Source: Tomitella gaofuii (lineage in GTDB: Bacteria > Actinomycetota > Actinomycetes > Mycobacteriales > Mycobacteriaceae). From it: a stretch of 64,000 nucleotides of DNA. The position numbers and the translations under genes are program-made. The notes under the pieces were generated by a model. It saw only the letters and a list, made by a program, of their open reading frames with translations, had not been told where the DNA came from and ran no database searches. Positions 8,677-18,767 of the stretch are shown piece by piece; position 1 is the first letter of the stretch, and every line of letters begins with the position of its first letter. The stretch spans positions 3,362,954 to 3,426,953 of the forward strand of contig NZ_CP059900.1 of the NCBI RefSeq assembly GCF_014126825.1, read 5' to 3'.

Positions 8677-9615
8677 TCAGCGCGGGTCCACCCAGGACTC
8701 GATCATCCCCCGCGCGATGGAGATGCTGCCGGGCAGCAGCAGCGGCGCGGCGGTGTCTGCGGCCCAATCCCCCAGTGCGAGGGCGTCACGCACCTCGTCC
8801 CGCGTGAACCAGCGCGCCTCGGCGATCTCGCCGTCGCGGAACCGGACGGGCGCGCCCGGATCGGCCGTCGCACTGAACCCCAGCATGATCGAGCGGGGGA
8901 ACGGCCACGGCTGGCTGCCCAGGTAGCGGACGTCGCGCACCGGCACGCCCACCTCCTCGCCGATCTCGCGCGCCACGCACGCCTCGAGCGACTCGCCCGC
9001 TTCGACGAACCCTGCGAGCACCGAGAAGCGGCGCTCCGGCCAGCTGGGCTGGCGGGCGAGCAGTACCCGGTCGGCGTCGTCGTGCACCAGGCAGATGATG
9101 GCCGGGTCGGTGCGGGGGTATTCCTCGCGTCCGCACTCCTCGCACACCCGCACCCACCCCGCGTTGACGGGCACGGTGGCGGCGCCGTCGCGCGCGCAGA
9201 ATCCGGCGCCGCGGTGCCAGTTGAGCAGCGCCAGAGCGGTGACCAACCACCTGTTCTCCACCGCCCCGAACACGGTGCCGTGGGTGCGCAGGTCTCCGAG
9301 CGACACGTCGATGTCGAACTCTCCGGGCACGGGCGCCGAGTCGAGGCCGGGCTCCGCCACGGCCCACACCAATCGACCCGCGTCGCCGCCGACGAGCACC
9401 GCACCGGCCGGCCGCGCGGCGGCGACGTCCATCGCCGGGTCGAGGCGGATGTGTGCCCCGTCGGTGCGCACTTTGCCGCGGCCGCCCACCCTCAGCACCC
9501 GCGCGGCAGGCCAGGCTGCGTCGAGGGCCGCGGCATCCGTGCGGTCGATCCGGTCGAGCGGGTCGGTGGCGTCACGGGACAGCAGGGGCGGCCGGTGCAG
9601 TGCGAAGGGAGTCAC
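8677..9615 (-). CDS. nudC: NAD(+)/NADH pyrophosphatase NudC
   Basis: 312-residue Nudix hydrolase that cleaves NAD(H) to NMN(H) and AMP and can remove NAD caps from RNA. The Nudix box reads GFVEAGESLEACVAREIGEE followed by VGV, matching GX5EX7REUXEEXGU, and is followed by the NudC-specific SQPWPFP motif. The preceding zinc ribbon looks incomplete: VCEECG supplies two Cys, but the first pair reads FCARDG, with only one Cys. GTG at 9615 (VTPFALHRPP) is chosen from the conserved start of the family. It lies 52 bp downstream of the potassium channel gene, same strand, as in Rv3199c-Rv3200c. Confidence 0.88.
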   Translation of the reverse strand: MTPFALHRPPLLSRDATDPLDRIDRTDAAALDAAWPAARVLRVGGRGKVRTDGAHIRLDPAMDVAAARPAGAVLVGGDAGRLVWAVAEPGLDSAPVPGEFDIDVSLGDLRTHGTVFGAVENRWLVTALALLNWHRGAGFCARDGAATVPVNAGWVRVCEECGREEYPRTDPAIICLVHDDADRVLLARQPSWPERRFSVLAGFVEAGESLEACVAREIGEEVGVPVRDVRYLGSQPWPFPRSIMLGFSATADPGAPVRFRDGEIAEARWFTRDEVRDALALGDWAADTAAPLLLPGSISIARGMIESWVDPR

Positions 9616-9667
9616 GTGCCCACTGTGCCATCCGGCGCCGTGGGTCAGGGCCACCCGGCCCCGAGCG

Positions 9668-10744
9668 TCAGGCCTTCCGGATGTAGAGCAGCCGGTCGTT
9701 CTCCTCGATCGAGTCGACGTCGGCGGTGCCGGCGCGCAGCATCTCACCGTTGCGGACCACCGCGAGGACGATGTCGCGCAGATGCCGCGGCGAACCGCCC
9801 ACCTCGTCGGGTTCCACCTCGCGTTCGGCGATGGCGAAACCTTCGTCCGGGGTGAGGAGGTCCTCGATCATGTCGACGACGTTGGGCGTGGAGGTGGCCA
9901 CTCCCAGCAGACGGCCCGCCGTCGCCGAGGAGACGACGACGGAGTCCGCCCCGGACTGCTCGAGCAGGTGCGTGTACTCGGATTCGCGCACCGCCGCGAC
10001 GATCTTCGCCTTGGGCGCCACCTCGCGCGCGGTGAGGGTGACGAGCACTGCGGTGTCGTCGCGGTTGGCGGCGACGATGACCGCGGCGGCCCGCTGCGCG
10101 CCGGCGAGCCGCAGCACGTCCGCCTTGCTGCCGGACCCCTGCACGGTGACGAGCCCCGCGTGCGAGGCCTTCTCGAGGACCGCCGCGTCGGTGTCGACGA
10201 CGACGATCTCGCCGGGCGGCACGCCGTCGCCGGTGAGCGCGTCCACCGCTGCGCGCCCCTTCGTTCCGTATCCGATGACGACCGTGTGATCGCGCAACCT
10301 CTGCCTCCAACGTTGGATCTTGAACGCCTGGCGGGACCGCTCCGTGAGCACCTCGATGGTCGTGCCGACCAGGATCACCAGGAACGCCATCCGCAGCGGC
10401 GTGATGACGAGGATGTTGACCAGACGTGCCGACTCGCTGACCGGCGAGATGTCGCCGAAGCCGGTGGTGGTCACCGACACCGTCGCGTGGTACATCGAAT
10501 CGAGCAGTGTCATCGGTTTGCCCGCGACGTCCTGGTAGCCGTCGCGCTGCAGGTAGATGATGAATCCCGACAGGACGATCATCCCGACGCCCAGCACCAC
10601 TCGCACGATGATGCTGCGGGACGGGCTGACCGGCCGCATCGGGACGCGGACGATGTTGACCAGGTCGTAGTCCGGGCGGTCCGTCAGCTCGTCGTCGAGG
10701 AACAGCCGTCTGCGGATCCGTCCGGGGCCGAGGCTACCGGCCAT
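9668..10744 (-). CDS. Two-TM potassium channel with RCK/TrkA-N domains
   Basis: 358-residue ion channel subunit equivalent to Rv3200c. Membrane helices lie at about residues 44-64 and 108-130, with the pore and selectivity filter TTTGFGD at 92-98. A cytosolic RCK_N Rossmann domain starts near 150 (HTVVIGYGTKGRAA) and a TrkA-C-like lobe ends the protein. The filter has Phe at the usual Tyr position, which is common in RCK channels. It should form a tetrameric, nucleotide-gated K+ channel. ATG at 10744 is the only good start. It probably shares a transcript with nudC. Confidence 0.85.
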   Translation of the reverse strand: MAGSLGPGRIRRRLFLDDELTDRPDYDLVNIVRVPMRPVSPSRSIIVRVVLGVGMIVLSGFIIYLQRDGYQDVAGKPMTLLDSMYHATVSVTTTGFGDISPVSESARLVNILVITPLRMAFLVILVGTTIEVLTERSRQAFKIQRWRQRLRDHTVVIGYGTKGRAAVDALTGDGVPPGEIVVVDTDAAVLEKASHAGLVTVQGSGSKADVLRLAGAQRAAAVIVAANRDDTAVLVTLTAREVAPKAKIVAAVRESEYTHLLEQSGADSVVVSSATAGRLLGVATSTPNVVDMIEDLLTPDEGFAIAEREVEPDEVGGSPRHLRDIVLAVVRNGEMLRAGTADVDSIEENDRLLYIRKA

Positions 10745-10850
10745 CGCAGCCGATCCCGCCGTGCACGCGATTGCTCATAACGGGGCAGCGTAGCCCGCCC
10801 GGCGCGCGGTGTCCCGGCGGCGGGGTATCCGGGGTCATCGTCACGATGCG

Positions 10851-13800
10851 TCAGCCCCGTTCCGTGAAGGCGACGGGCCCCGCGCCGTCCGCGGATGCGG
10901 GGGCCGCCGCCAGCAATGCGGCCAATTCGTCGGCGCCGGGCAGGTCCGGGGGCGCCACCGTGCGGCCGCTGCGCACGTAATGGAATGCGGCCCGGACACG
11001 GTCGAGCGCCGGGGCCGCCGCCGCGCCGCCGGGGCCGCTCCCGGTCGCGGGGGTCATGAGCTCGGCCCAGGCCAGCCGGTACACGGCGAGCTGGATCGCG
11101 ACGGCGGGCTGTTCCGCGGGGGTGGGCGGTGCGCCGGTCTTCCAGTCGATCACCGTCCATCCGCCGTCGTCGTCGCGGAAGACCGCGTCGATGCGGCCGC
11201 GCAGGAGCACCCCGCCGATGACCGTCTCGAACGGCACCTCCACCTCCACCGGGCTGCGCACCGCCCACGGGGAGGCGAGGAACGCCTCCTGCAGGGCCTG
11301 CAGGTCCGCCCCCGGCTCGGCGCCCGTGTCCGCCGCGCCGGGCAGCTCGTCGAGGTCGAGCAACCGGGTGGCACCGAATCGCCGCTCCACCCACGCGTGG
11401 AACGCGGTGCCGCGGCGCGCAAGAGGATTCGGCTTGTACGGCACGGGACGGCGGAGCCGCTCCGCCAGCACGTCGGGATCGGCGCGCAGCTGCACCATCT
11501 GGCTGACGGACAGGCGCGCGGGCAGCGGGACGTCGAGCGCACGGTCGGCGGCGGCCGCGCGCTCGGCCAGAAGCAGATCGACGTCGCCCGCCCACCCGTC
11601 CGGATCGTCGGGTTCCGCACTCTCCTGCACCCCCCCGTTTGCGGCGTCGTCCGGAGCGTGCTCGGCGGCGTCCAGCTCGTCGAGGACCATCCGCGCGCCC
11701 TCTTCGACATCGCCCCGCCGGCCCGCAAGCGGGTCCACAGGCCACTGCGCCGTCCGCGGCTGCGCGGCCAGGGGGTTCTCGGTCTCCTCGGGCTCCGGCG
11801 ACCACTGTTCGACGGTGCCGGCGCCCGATGCGAGGATGTCGCGCGCCTCCGTGAGGAAGTCCGAGGGGCCCTTGGCCTTGCCCGTCTCGGGCCAGTGGTG
11901 GCCGGAGAGCAGCAGGGTGTGCTCCGTGCGCGTGACAGCGACGTAGAATAGCCGGCGCTCCTCGTCCAGCCGGCGCCGGGCCAGCGCCTTCTTGTGCGCG
12001 TCGAGCGCGTTCTCGAGATCCTTGCGGGTGGCGCACCCGTCGAGGTCCAGCACCGGGACGCCTTCGCCGCCGTCCTCGGCGGCCCGGTCGCCGCGCAGCT
12101 GCGGCGGCAGCTCCGTGACATCGCCCAACCACGTGGACGTGCCCCTGTCGGCCGGGAAGACACCGCTCGCCAGGTGCGGGACCGCCACGACCTGCCATTC
12201 GAGCCCCTTCGACGCGTGCACCGTGAGGATCTGCACCCGGTGCGGGTCCAGTTCGACCTCGCCCGGGGTGAGCCCCTTCTCCACCGATTCCGCGGCGGAA
12301 AGGTATCCGAGCAACCCGGTGAGCGTCGCGTGCGGGTCGGCGGCGTACTCGGCGACGACCATCGCGAACGCGTCGAGCTGCTCGCGGCCCGCGGTGCCGC
12401 TGCGCGCGGCCACCTCGATCCCGATGTCCAGCGACCGCTCCACCTCCGCGGCCAGCTCGGTGAGCGGCTGACCGATGCGCTTGCGCAGCGACGCGAGCCG
12501 TCGTGCCAGTACCGTGATCCTGCGGTGCCCCTCCGGCGAATACCGCTCGGCCGGGCCGGGATCCGCGATGGCGTCGCCGAGCCCGGCCGCATCCCCCTCG
12601 TCGCCGGGAAGCGCGGCGGCCAGCGCGTCGTGCAGCTCGTCCTCATCGCTGAGCACCCCCTGCGATCCGGGCCGCCCGTGCCGGCCCAGCTCGCGCACGC
12701 GACGCGCCAACGCCGCCAGGTCGGCCGCACCGAGCCGGATGCGCGGCCCGGTGAGCACACGCATCGCGGCGGTGCCGGCGAGCGGGTCGGCCACGAGGCG
12801 GAGCGTGTCGACGACGTCGCGGACCTCGGGCTGCTGCAGCAGTCCCCCGACGCCCACCACCTCCACAGGCACGCCGCGTTCGCGCAGGGCATCGGCGATG
12901 GCGGTGGAGTCCGCGTTGCGGCGCACGAGCACCGCCGTGGTGGGCGGCGACTCGCCGGCCGCGCGCGCCGCATCGAAGCGGGCGGCGATGTGCTCGGCCA
13001 GCCATTCGCGCTCCGCTTCGACGTCCGGCAGCAGTGCCGCGCGCAGGTCGCCCGGCGGGACGTCCGGGCGGGGACGCAGCTCGCTCACCGGCACGCCCCG
13101 ATCGCGCAGCGGGGCGGCGACCGCGTTGGCCAGCGTGAGGGCCTCGGCCGGGTTGCGCCAGCTGGTGAGCAGCTCGAGGATGCGGGCCGGGCGCGCACCG
13201 GTGGGGAAGTCGGTGGTGAAGTACGGCAGGTTCGCCGCCGACGCGCCCCGCCACCCGTAGATCGACTGCATCGGGTCGCCGACCGAGGTGAGGGCGACCG
13301 CGGCGTCGCCGTTGCCACCGGCACCGCCGCCGTCGTGGCCGCCGTCGTGGTCGCCGTCCGGGCCCGTGCGCCCGCCGCCGAACAGCGAGGACAGCAGGAC
13401 CCGCTGCGAGTGCCCGGTGTCCTGGTACTCGTCGAGCATCGCGGCGCGGAAGCGTGCGCGTTCGGCCGCGCCCACCTCGGGATGGGAGGACGCGAGCCTG
13501 GCCGCCAGCGACATCTGCGACCCCGGGTCGAGGGCGCCCTGCGCCCGGAGTTCTTCGGCGAGCCGGCGCACCAGAGGCAGGAGCGCGACCCTGCGCTCCT
13601 GCACTCCCAGTGGGGCGGTGAGCTTCTGCGACGGCTCCTCGCGCTGCCGCGGCCCGGGTGGCAGCGTGAACACGAGGTGTTCGAGCTCCACGTGCGACCG
13701 GTCGACGTCCGCCGGATCCACCAGATGCTCGCCGAGCTGATTGGCCAGTTTGAGCACCTGTTCGGTGATCGTGGCCGGGCTCGAATCCGTGTCGATGTCG

Positions 13801-14294
13801 CCGTCCCACGTGCTGACCACCCGGTGGGCGATCTGCCAGAGCTCGGTTTCGCCGAGCATCCGCACCGACGGCTCCATCGGCAGCAGCAGGCCGTACTCCC
13901 CCAGCAGCCGACCGGCGTACGAGTGGTAGGTGCTCACCTCCGGTTCCGCGGAGCGGAGCCTGTCCCGGATCCCTCCGCCCGGGTCGACGCTGCGCAGCAG
14001 CGCCGACCCGGCGAGCCGCGCCAGCCTGCGGCGGATGCGGTCGGTCAGCTGACCGGCGGCCTTGCGTGTGAAGGTGAGCCCCAGCACCTGCGACGGCTCG
14101 ACGAGCCCGTTGGCCACCAGCCACACCACGCGTGCCGCCATCGTCTCGGTCTTGCCTGCACCCGCGCCGGCCACGACGAGCACCGGCTCGAGAGGCGACT
14201 CGATCACCGCCGCCTGCTCGTCGGTGGGCGGGAACTGGCCGAGCGCCTCTGCGATCTCGGCCGCGCCGACCCGCGCGTCCTGCGACGCGGTCAT
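10851..14294 (-). CDS. adnB: Helicase-nuclease AdnB subunit
   Basis: 1147-residue subunit of the AdnAB motor-nuclease that resects double-strand breaks in Mycobacteriales in place of RecBCD/AddAB. The N-terminal SF1A motor has Walker A GAGAGKTETMAARV, the LDEYQDT Walker B and a YVAVTRTEH motif VI. A C-terminal RecB-type nuclease follows: the conserved GTAFHAWVE, LRGRIDAVF and WTVIDWKTG blocks carry the His, Asp and Asp-x-Lys metal residues. The start ATG overlaps the stop of adnA (ATGA), so the two are translationally coupled. No frameshift is seen in this gene, in contrast to adnA. In mycobacteria AdnB is the dominant translocating motor. Confidence 0.92.
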   Translation of the reverse strand: MTASQDARVGAAEIAEALGQFPPTDEQAAVIESPLEPVLVVAGAGAGKTETMAARVVWLVANGLVEPSQVLGLTFTRKAAGQLTDRIRRRLARLAGSALLRSVDPGGGIRDRLRSAEPEVSTYHSYAGRLLGEYGLLLPMEPSVRMLGETELWQIAHRVVSTWDGDIDTDSSPATITEQVLKLANQLGEHLVDPADVDRSHVELEHLVFTLPPGPRQREEPSQKLTAPLGVQERRVALLPLVRRLAEELRAQGALDPGSQMSLAARLASSHPEVGAAERARFRAAMLDEYQDTGHSQRVLLSSLFGGGRTGPDGDHDGGHDGGGAGGNGDAAVALTSVGDPMQSIYGWRGASAANLPYFTTDFPTGARPARILELLTSWRNPAEALTLANAVAAPLRDRGVPVSELRPRPDVPPGDLRAALLPDVEAEREWLAEHIAARFDAARAAGESPPTTAVLVRRNADSTAIADALRERGVPVEVVGVGGLLQQPEVRDVVDTLRLVADPLAGTAAMRVLTGPRIRLGAADLAALARRVRELGRHGRPGSQGVLSDEDELHDALAAALPGDEGDAAGLGDAIADPGPAERYSPEGHRRITVLARRLASLRKRIGQPLTELAAEVERSLDIGIEVAARSGTAGREQLDAFAMVVAEYAADPHATLTGLLGYLSAAESVEKGLTPGEVELDPHRVQILTVHASKGLEWQVVAVPHLASGVFPADRGTSTWLGDVTELPPQLRGDRAAEDGGEGVPVLDLDGCATRKDLENALDAHKKALARRRLDEERRLFYVAVTRTEHTLLLSGHHWPETGKAKGPSDFLTEARDILASGAGTVEQWSPEPEETENPLAAQPRTAQWPVDPLAGRRGDVEEGARMVLDELDAAEHAPDDAANGGVQESAEPDDPDGWAGDVDLLLAERAAAADRALDVPLPARLSVSQMVQLRADPDVLAERLRRPVPYKPNPLARRGTAFHAWVERRFGATRLLDLDELPGAADTGAEPGADLQALQEAFLASPWAVRSPVEVEVPFETVIGGVLLRGRIDAVFRDDDGGWTVIDWKTGAPPTPAEQPAVAIQLAVYRLAWAELMTPATGSGPGGAAAAPALDRVRAAFHYVRSGRTVAPPDLPGADELAALLAAAPASADGAGPVAFTERG

Positions 14295-17200
14295 TCGGTC
14301 ACCTGCCTTCCGTCGGGCTGCGCCGGGCAGCTGGTCTTCACCGCGCAGTGCCGGCAGGTGTCGTTCACCTGGGCGGTGAACCCCGGGCCCCGCGTGGTCT
14401 CCGCCGCCTCGTGGATGACGTCGCGCCATTGCTCGATCCCCGCATCGTCGAGCGGGGCCTGGACCCGTTCCACGGCGACGCCGTCCTTGTCCGACTTCGC
14501 GACGAACACGAGCCGCCCGCCGCCCGGTTGCCCGCACTCGCCGTCGACGGCGCCGGCTGCGAGCGCCACCTGGTAGGCGGCGAGCTGCGCGTGGTCTGCG
14601 GCCTCGTTCTTCGTGACGGGATGACGCGCCGTCTTGACGTCGACGACGACGAAGCGGCCGTCCGGGTCGCGTTCGAGCCGGTCGATCCGGCCCCGCAGGC
14701 GCACCCCCGGCAGGCCGGACCCTTCCGGCGCCTCCAGCACCACGTCCACGGCGACCTCCACGCCAGATTCGGTCAGCTCGGTGCGGGTGGCCCGCAGCCA
14801 TCCGCGGAACCCTGCGAGCATGCCGCGGTGCCGCTCGAGTTCGTGGCGCGAATACCATTGCGAGCCCAGGTCCACCTGCTGCCAGGCGGCGTCCATCTGG
14901 CGGGCGACCTCGTCCTCCGGCACATCGGCGGCCACCGCCTGGACCAGGGTGTGCACCAACGTGCCGGCGACCGCGGAGATCTGTGCGCCGTCGTCGCCGC
15001 CGTTGCGCTCGAGGAACCAGCGCAGGCTGCAGTTGCGCAAGGTCTCGACGTTGGACGGCGACAGCGCCACCGCTGCGTCGTCCGCTCCCCACAGCGGCGC
15101 GCCGGTGCTGACGGCGGCCAACCCGTACCACTGGCGCGGGTGCGCGCCCGGCACGCCCGCCCGCGCGAGGCGGGCGAGTTGGCGGGCGGCGCGCGGCGCC
15201 GGCGCTCCTGCGCGGCGGGGTCGGAGCCGACGGGCGCGGAGACCACGGCACGCAGCTCGCCCACCAGCGGGCCCGGCGCCAGCACCCTGCGTGCGCCGGG
15301 TTCGGCCGCGGGGATCGAGTCCGCGGCGGGCGCGCCCTCCGGCCCGGAGGCACCGTCCCCTGCCGCCGTGCCCGCCGCGCCTGCGGCCGGCGGTGCGGCG
15401 AGCCCCTCGAGGAAGCGTGAGGGGACGAGTTCCTCGCCGCCCTCCGAGTCCACGGCCGTCACCAGCAGCCGACGCCGGGCGCGCGTGCACGCCACCAGGA
15501 ACAGCCGCCGCTCGTCGGCGAGGAGCTCCGCGGTGCGGGAGATGTGCAGGCGCGGCTCGTCGGAATCGGGGTGCGCGGTCCGGCCGTCCATGACGTCGAC
15601 GAGGTCCTCGGCGCCGAGGAGGGTTCCCCGAGCCCGCAGATTGGGCCACAGTCCCTCCTGCACGGCCGCCACGGCGACGACATCCCATTCACGCCCCACC
15701 GCGGAGTGCGCGCTGAGCAGCGACACCGCATCGGTCGGCGCCGCAGCCGCGGTGCGCACCTGCCCGGGCAGCTCTTGGTCCTCGATGTACCGGACGAAAC
15801 CCGACGGATGCGCCGCGGGCAGTCCGTCGACGAAGTCCGAGGCGGCGTCGAAGAGCGCGACGACCGCGTCCAGGTCGCGGTCCGCCTGCACGCCGGCCGG
15901 CCCGCCGCGGGCGGAGTCCGCCACCCATCGGCCCTCCAGCCCGCTGGTCTGCCACAGAGCCCACAGCACCTCCTCGACGCCGCCACCGGCGCGCAGCGCA
16001 GCACGCCCGGCGTCGAGGACATCGCGTACCCGTCGCAGCGGCGCGGACTCGACTTCGCTGAGTCCCCGGAGCGATTCCGCAGAAACACCACCGGCGCCGT
16101 CACCGCCATCATCGCCGGCGGCGAGCGTCGCGCGGATGACCTCGACCGAGTCGCGGTCACGGCCCGAGTCCAGCTCGGCCCTGCGGATGCCCCGCCGCAG
16201 CCGCCGCAACGCCACCGGGTCGGCGCCGCCGACGGGCCCGGAGACCAGGGCCAGCGCGTCGTCCGCGGTGAAACCGCCGGCCCCGCTGCCCCCACCGCCG
16301 GACGCGGTGACGGCGCGCAGCGCGATCAGCAGGGAGGACGCACCACGCTGGCGGGCGAGCGGCAGCTCGTTCGACGCGGTGGCCACCGGAACCCCCGCCG
16401 CGGCGAGCGCGCGTCGCAGCACCGCCGACGACGCCGGCACCGACCGCACGATCACCGCCATCTCCGACCACGGCACGCCGTCCCCCAGGTGCGCCCGCCG
16501 CAGCGCGTCGGCGATCAGCGCCGCCTCGTGGGACGGGGTGGTGAGGACGCGGACCGCCGCCGCGCCCGCCTCCGCGCCGGAGGCGGCGGAGGGCCCGCGC
16601 TGGGGGGCGGCGCCGGGGAGGCGCGCCGCCACGCGCGCGCCGAGATCCACCAGGGCGCTCCCGGAACGGTGGCACGTGGTGAGGACGATCCGCTGCGGGC
16701 TGCCCGCAGCCGCGACCGTATCGAGGTAGGCCGCATCCGCGCCGCGGAAGCGGAAGGCCTGCTGGTCGCCGTCGCCCGCCACCACCGACATCCCTGCGCC
16801 CGCGGCGACCAGCCGCACCAGCGCAGCGGCCTGCGGGTCCAGGTGGTGCGCGTCGTCGACCAGCAGACACCGCACGCGGTCGCGCTCGGCGGCGAGCAGT
16901 TCCGGATCGAGGGCGAACGCCTCCAGGGCCGCGCTGACGAGCTCGGCGGCGTCGAGCGCGGGCGCGCTCGCCTGCGGGGCCTCCATGCCCACCGATGAAC
17001 GCAGCAGCATGGATTGTTCGTACCGGGCCGCGAACCTGCCGACAGCCTGCCAGTCCGCGCGCCGGTGCTCCTTGCCGAGCCGCACCAGGTCCTCGGGGCC
17101 GTACCCGCGCTCCGCCGCGCGCAGCATGACGTCGCGGAGTTCGCGGGCGAATCCGACAAGGCCGAGCGCCGGCTGCAGGCGCCGCGGCCACGCCCGGCGG

Positions 17201-17735
17201 GCGGCCGCCCCGCCCGCTGCGAGGTCCTCCGCGTCGCCGCGCAGCAGCTCGCGGATCACCGCGTCCTTCTCGGCGCCGGTGATGAGCTGCGGGGGCGGAT
17301 TGCCGTGGGCCGACGCGTGCAAGCGCAACACACCGAACGCAAACGAGTGGACGGTCCGCACCATCGGTTCCCGCGTGGCGCGCGACGCGGTGTCCGGCCG
17401 TCCGGCGAACAGCCGTCGGGTGATCTCCGCGCGCATCGCCGCCGCCGCACGCGCGGACTGCGTCAGCACCAGCACGCTCTCCGGATCCGCGCCCGCCGCC
17501 AGCCGGGCCACCGCGGCGTCCACCAGCAGCGCGGTCTTCCCGTCCCGGGACCGCCGAGGACCTGCACCGCAGGCCGGGCCGCCGCCCCGGCGCCGCCTCG
17601 TGCCGTCGCCCCGGCGTCCGCCAGCAATGACGCGGCGTCCTCATCCCACACCCGCGGGATGGGCGCATCCCGCACCGCACGCACCAACCGCGCCCGCGGG
17701 CGCGGCGCGGCGACGTCCGTTCCACTCACTGCCAT
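14291..17735 (-). pseudogene. adnA: Helicase-nuclease AdnA subunit, two apparent frameshifts
   Basis: All parts of an AdnA (Rv3202c-like) protein are present but in three frames. From ATG 17735 (GGAGG upstream) the frame runs through VQVLGGPGTG and leaves the Walker A motif at about 17540: one base appears missing, because reading one base earlier gives GKTALLVDAAVARL. The second frame carries the motor (SVLVLTQSARAAAAMRAEI onward, CLLVDDAHH, ACTRARRRLL) to about 15200, where another single base appears missing. The third frame finishes the RecB-like nuclease (GRIDRL, VVDVKTARH, and a C-terminal Cys cluster around TCRHCAVKTSC). The frames after each shift keep conserved sequence, so the decay is recent or the shifts are sequencing errors in GC-rich tracts. 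As read, no full AdnA is made. The stop overlaps the adnB start. Confidence 0.82.
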
Positions 17736-17811
17736 GCCGCCGGCCACCTCCGCTCACTCGTCATCGCTCCACCGCCCCCTGTTGGGCGGTCCGCCCTGCC
17801 GTACCACCCAG

Positions 17812-17859
17812 CAGCACTGCCGTCCACCAGCACTGCTGCCCAACAGCACTGCCGTCCGT
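17812..17859. repeat. Three 16-bp direct iterons in the adnA / hydrolase spacer
   Basis: Units at 17812-17827, 17828-17843 and 17844-17859 each begin CAGCACTG; units 1 and 3 share their first 14 bases. They lie in the 228-bp spacer between the divergent adnA and alpha/beta hydrolase genes, next to a short GGGCGG/CCGCCC palindrome near 17785. A regulator-binding array is possible; no function is known. Confidence 0.55.
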
Positions 17860-17963
17860 CCGGAACGCCCTCGACCACCACGCACCATCACAGCACAGAC
17901 CACCGACAGCCACGCGGCACCGCGATGCCCTCCGCCTCGCGCGCGGGTGACACAATCGGCGCC

Positions 17964-18764
17964 GTGAGCTCCCTGCATATGCACCGGTTCGGTCCGCCGG
18001 ACGACGCGCGGCGACGCTCCCCCGACCTGCTCGCGCTGCACGGGCTCACCGGACACGGCAAGCGCTGGGAGAACCTGGCGCGCACGTGGCTGCCCGATCT
18101 CACCGTCCTGGCGCCGGATCTGCGCGGGCACGGCCGCTCCCCATGGGCTCCCCCCTGGACCGTCGACGCGCAGGTCCGGGACCTGGCCGCGGCGCTGCGT
18201 GAGGAGGACGCGGAGCCCCTCGTCGTCGTCGGACACTCCTACGGCGCGAACATCGCCGTGCGATTGGCATGCGCGCATCCGGCGGCCGTGCGCGCCCTGG
18301 TGCTGCTCGACCCGGCGATAGGGCTCGCACCGGAGAGGGCGCGCGACATCGCCGACGCCTACCTGCACTCGCCCGACTATCCGGATGCCGCCGAGGCGCG
18401 CGCCGACAAACTGCACGGCGGCTGGGCCGATGTCGCCCCCGCGGTGCTCGACGCGGACATCGCCGAGCACCTGGTCGCTTCGCCGTTCGGCGGCGTGACG
18501 TGGCGCGTCAGCGCTCCGGCGATGGTCGCCGCCTGGGCCGAGATGGCGTTGCCGGCAGTGACCCCGCCGGCCGTGCCCACGGAACTCGTCCGCGCCACCC
18601 GGGTGCAACCGCCCTTCTTGGCCGACGACGTGGTGGACCGCTGGAGCGCGGAGCTGGGCGGACTGCTCACGGTGCACTCCGTCGACTGCGAGCACATGGT
18701 GTCCCAGTCGCATCCCGAGCTCGTCGCGAAGCTGGTGCGCCGCACTATGGATTCGGAGTCCTGA
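17964..18764 (+). CDS. Alpha/beta hydrolase (LipV-like)
   Basis: 266-residue alpha/beta hydrolase equivalent in position to Rv3203 (lipV). It has the oxyanion-hole HGLTGHG, the APDLRGHGRS strand typical of the fold, the nucleophile elbow GHSYGAN with Ser, and a late CEHMVSQSHP His. It is probably a cytosolic esterase/lipase of unknown substrate; no signal peptide is seen. GTG at 17964 (VSSLHMHRFG) is preferred; GTG/ATG choices upstream add a poorly conserved tail. It lies 3 bp ahead of the alkyltransferase-like gene, so the two form an operon. Confidence 0.82.
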   Translation: MSSLHMHRFGPPDDARRRSPDLLALHGLTGHGKRWENLARTWLPDLTVLAPDLRGHGRSPWAPPWTVDAQVRDLAAALREEDAEPLVVVGHSYGANIAVRLACAHPAAVRALVLLDPAIGLAPERARDIADAYLHSPDYPDAAEARADKLHGGWADVAPAVLDADIAEHLVASPFGGVTWRVSAPAMVAAWAEMALPAVTPPAVPTELVRATRVQPPFLADDVVDRWSAELGGLLTVHSVDCEHMVSQSHPELVAKLVRRTMDSES

Positions 18765-18767
18765 ACC

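Noticed and set aside
10851-15353. A single 1500-residue minus-strand frame through adnB and beyond
   Set aside because: Only 10851-14294 codes AdnB; the part above 14294 overlaps the adnA nuclease frame and has shadow composition.
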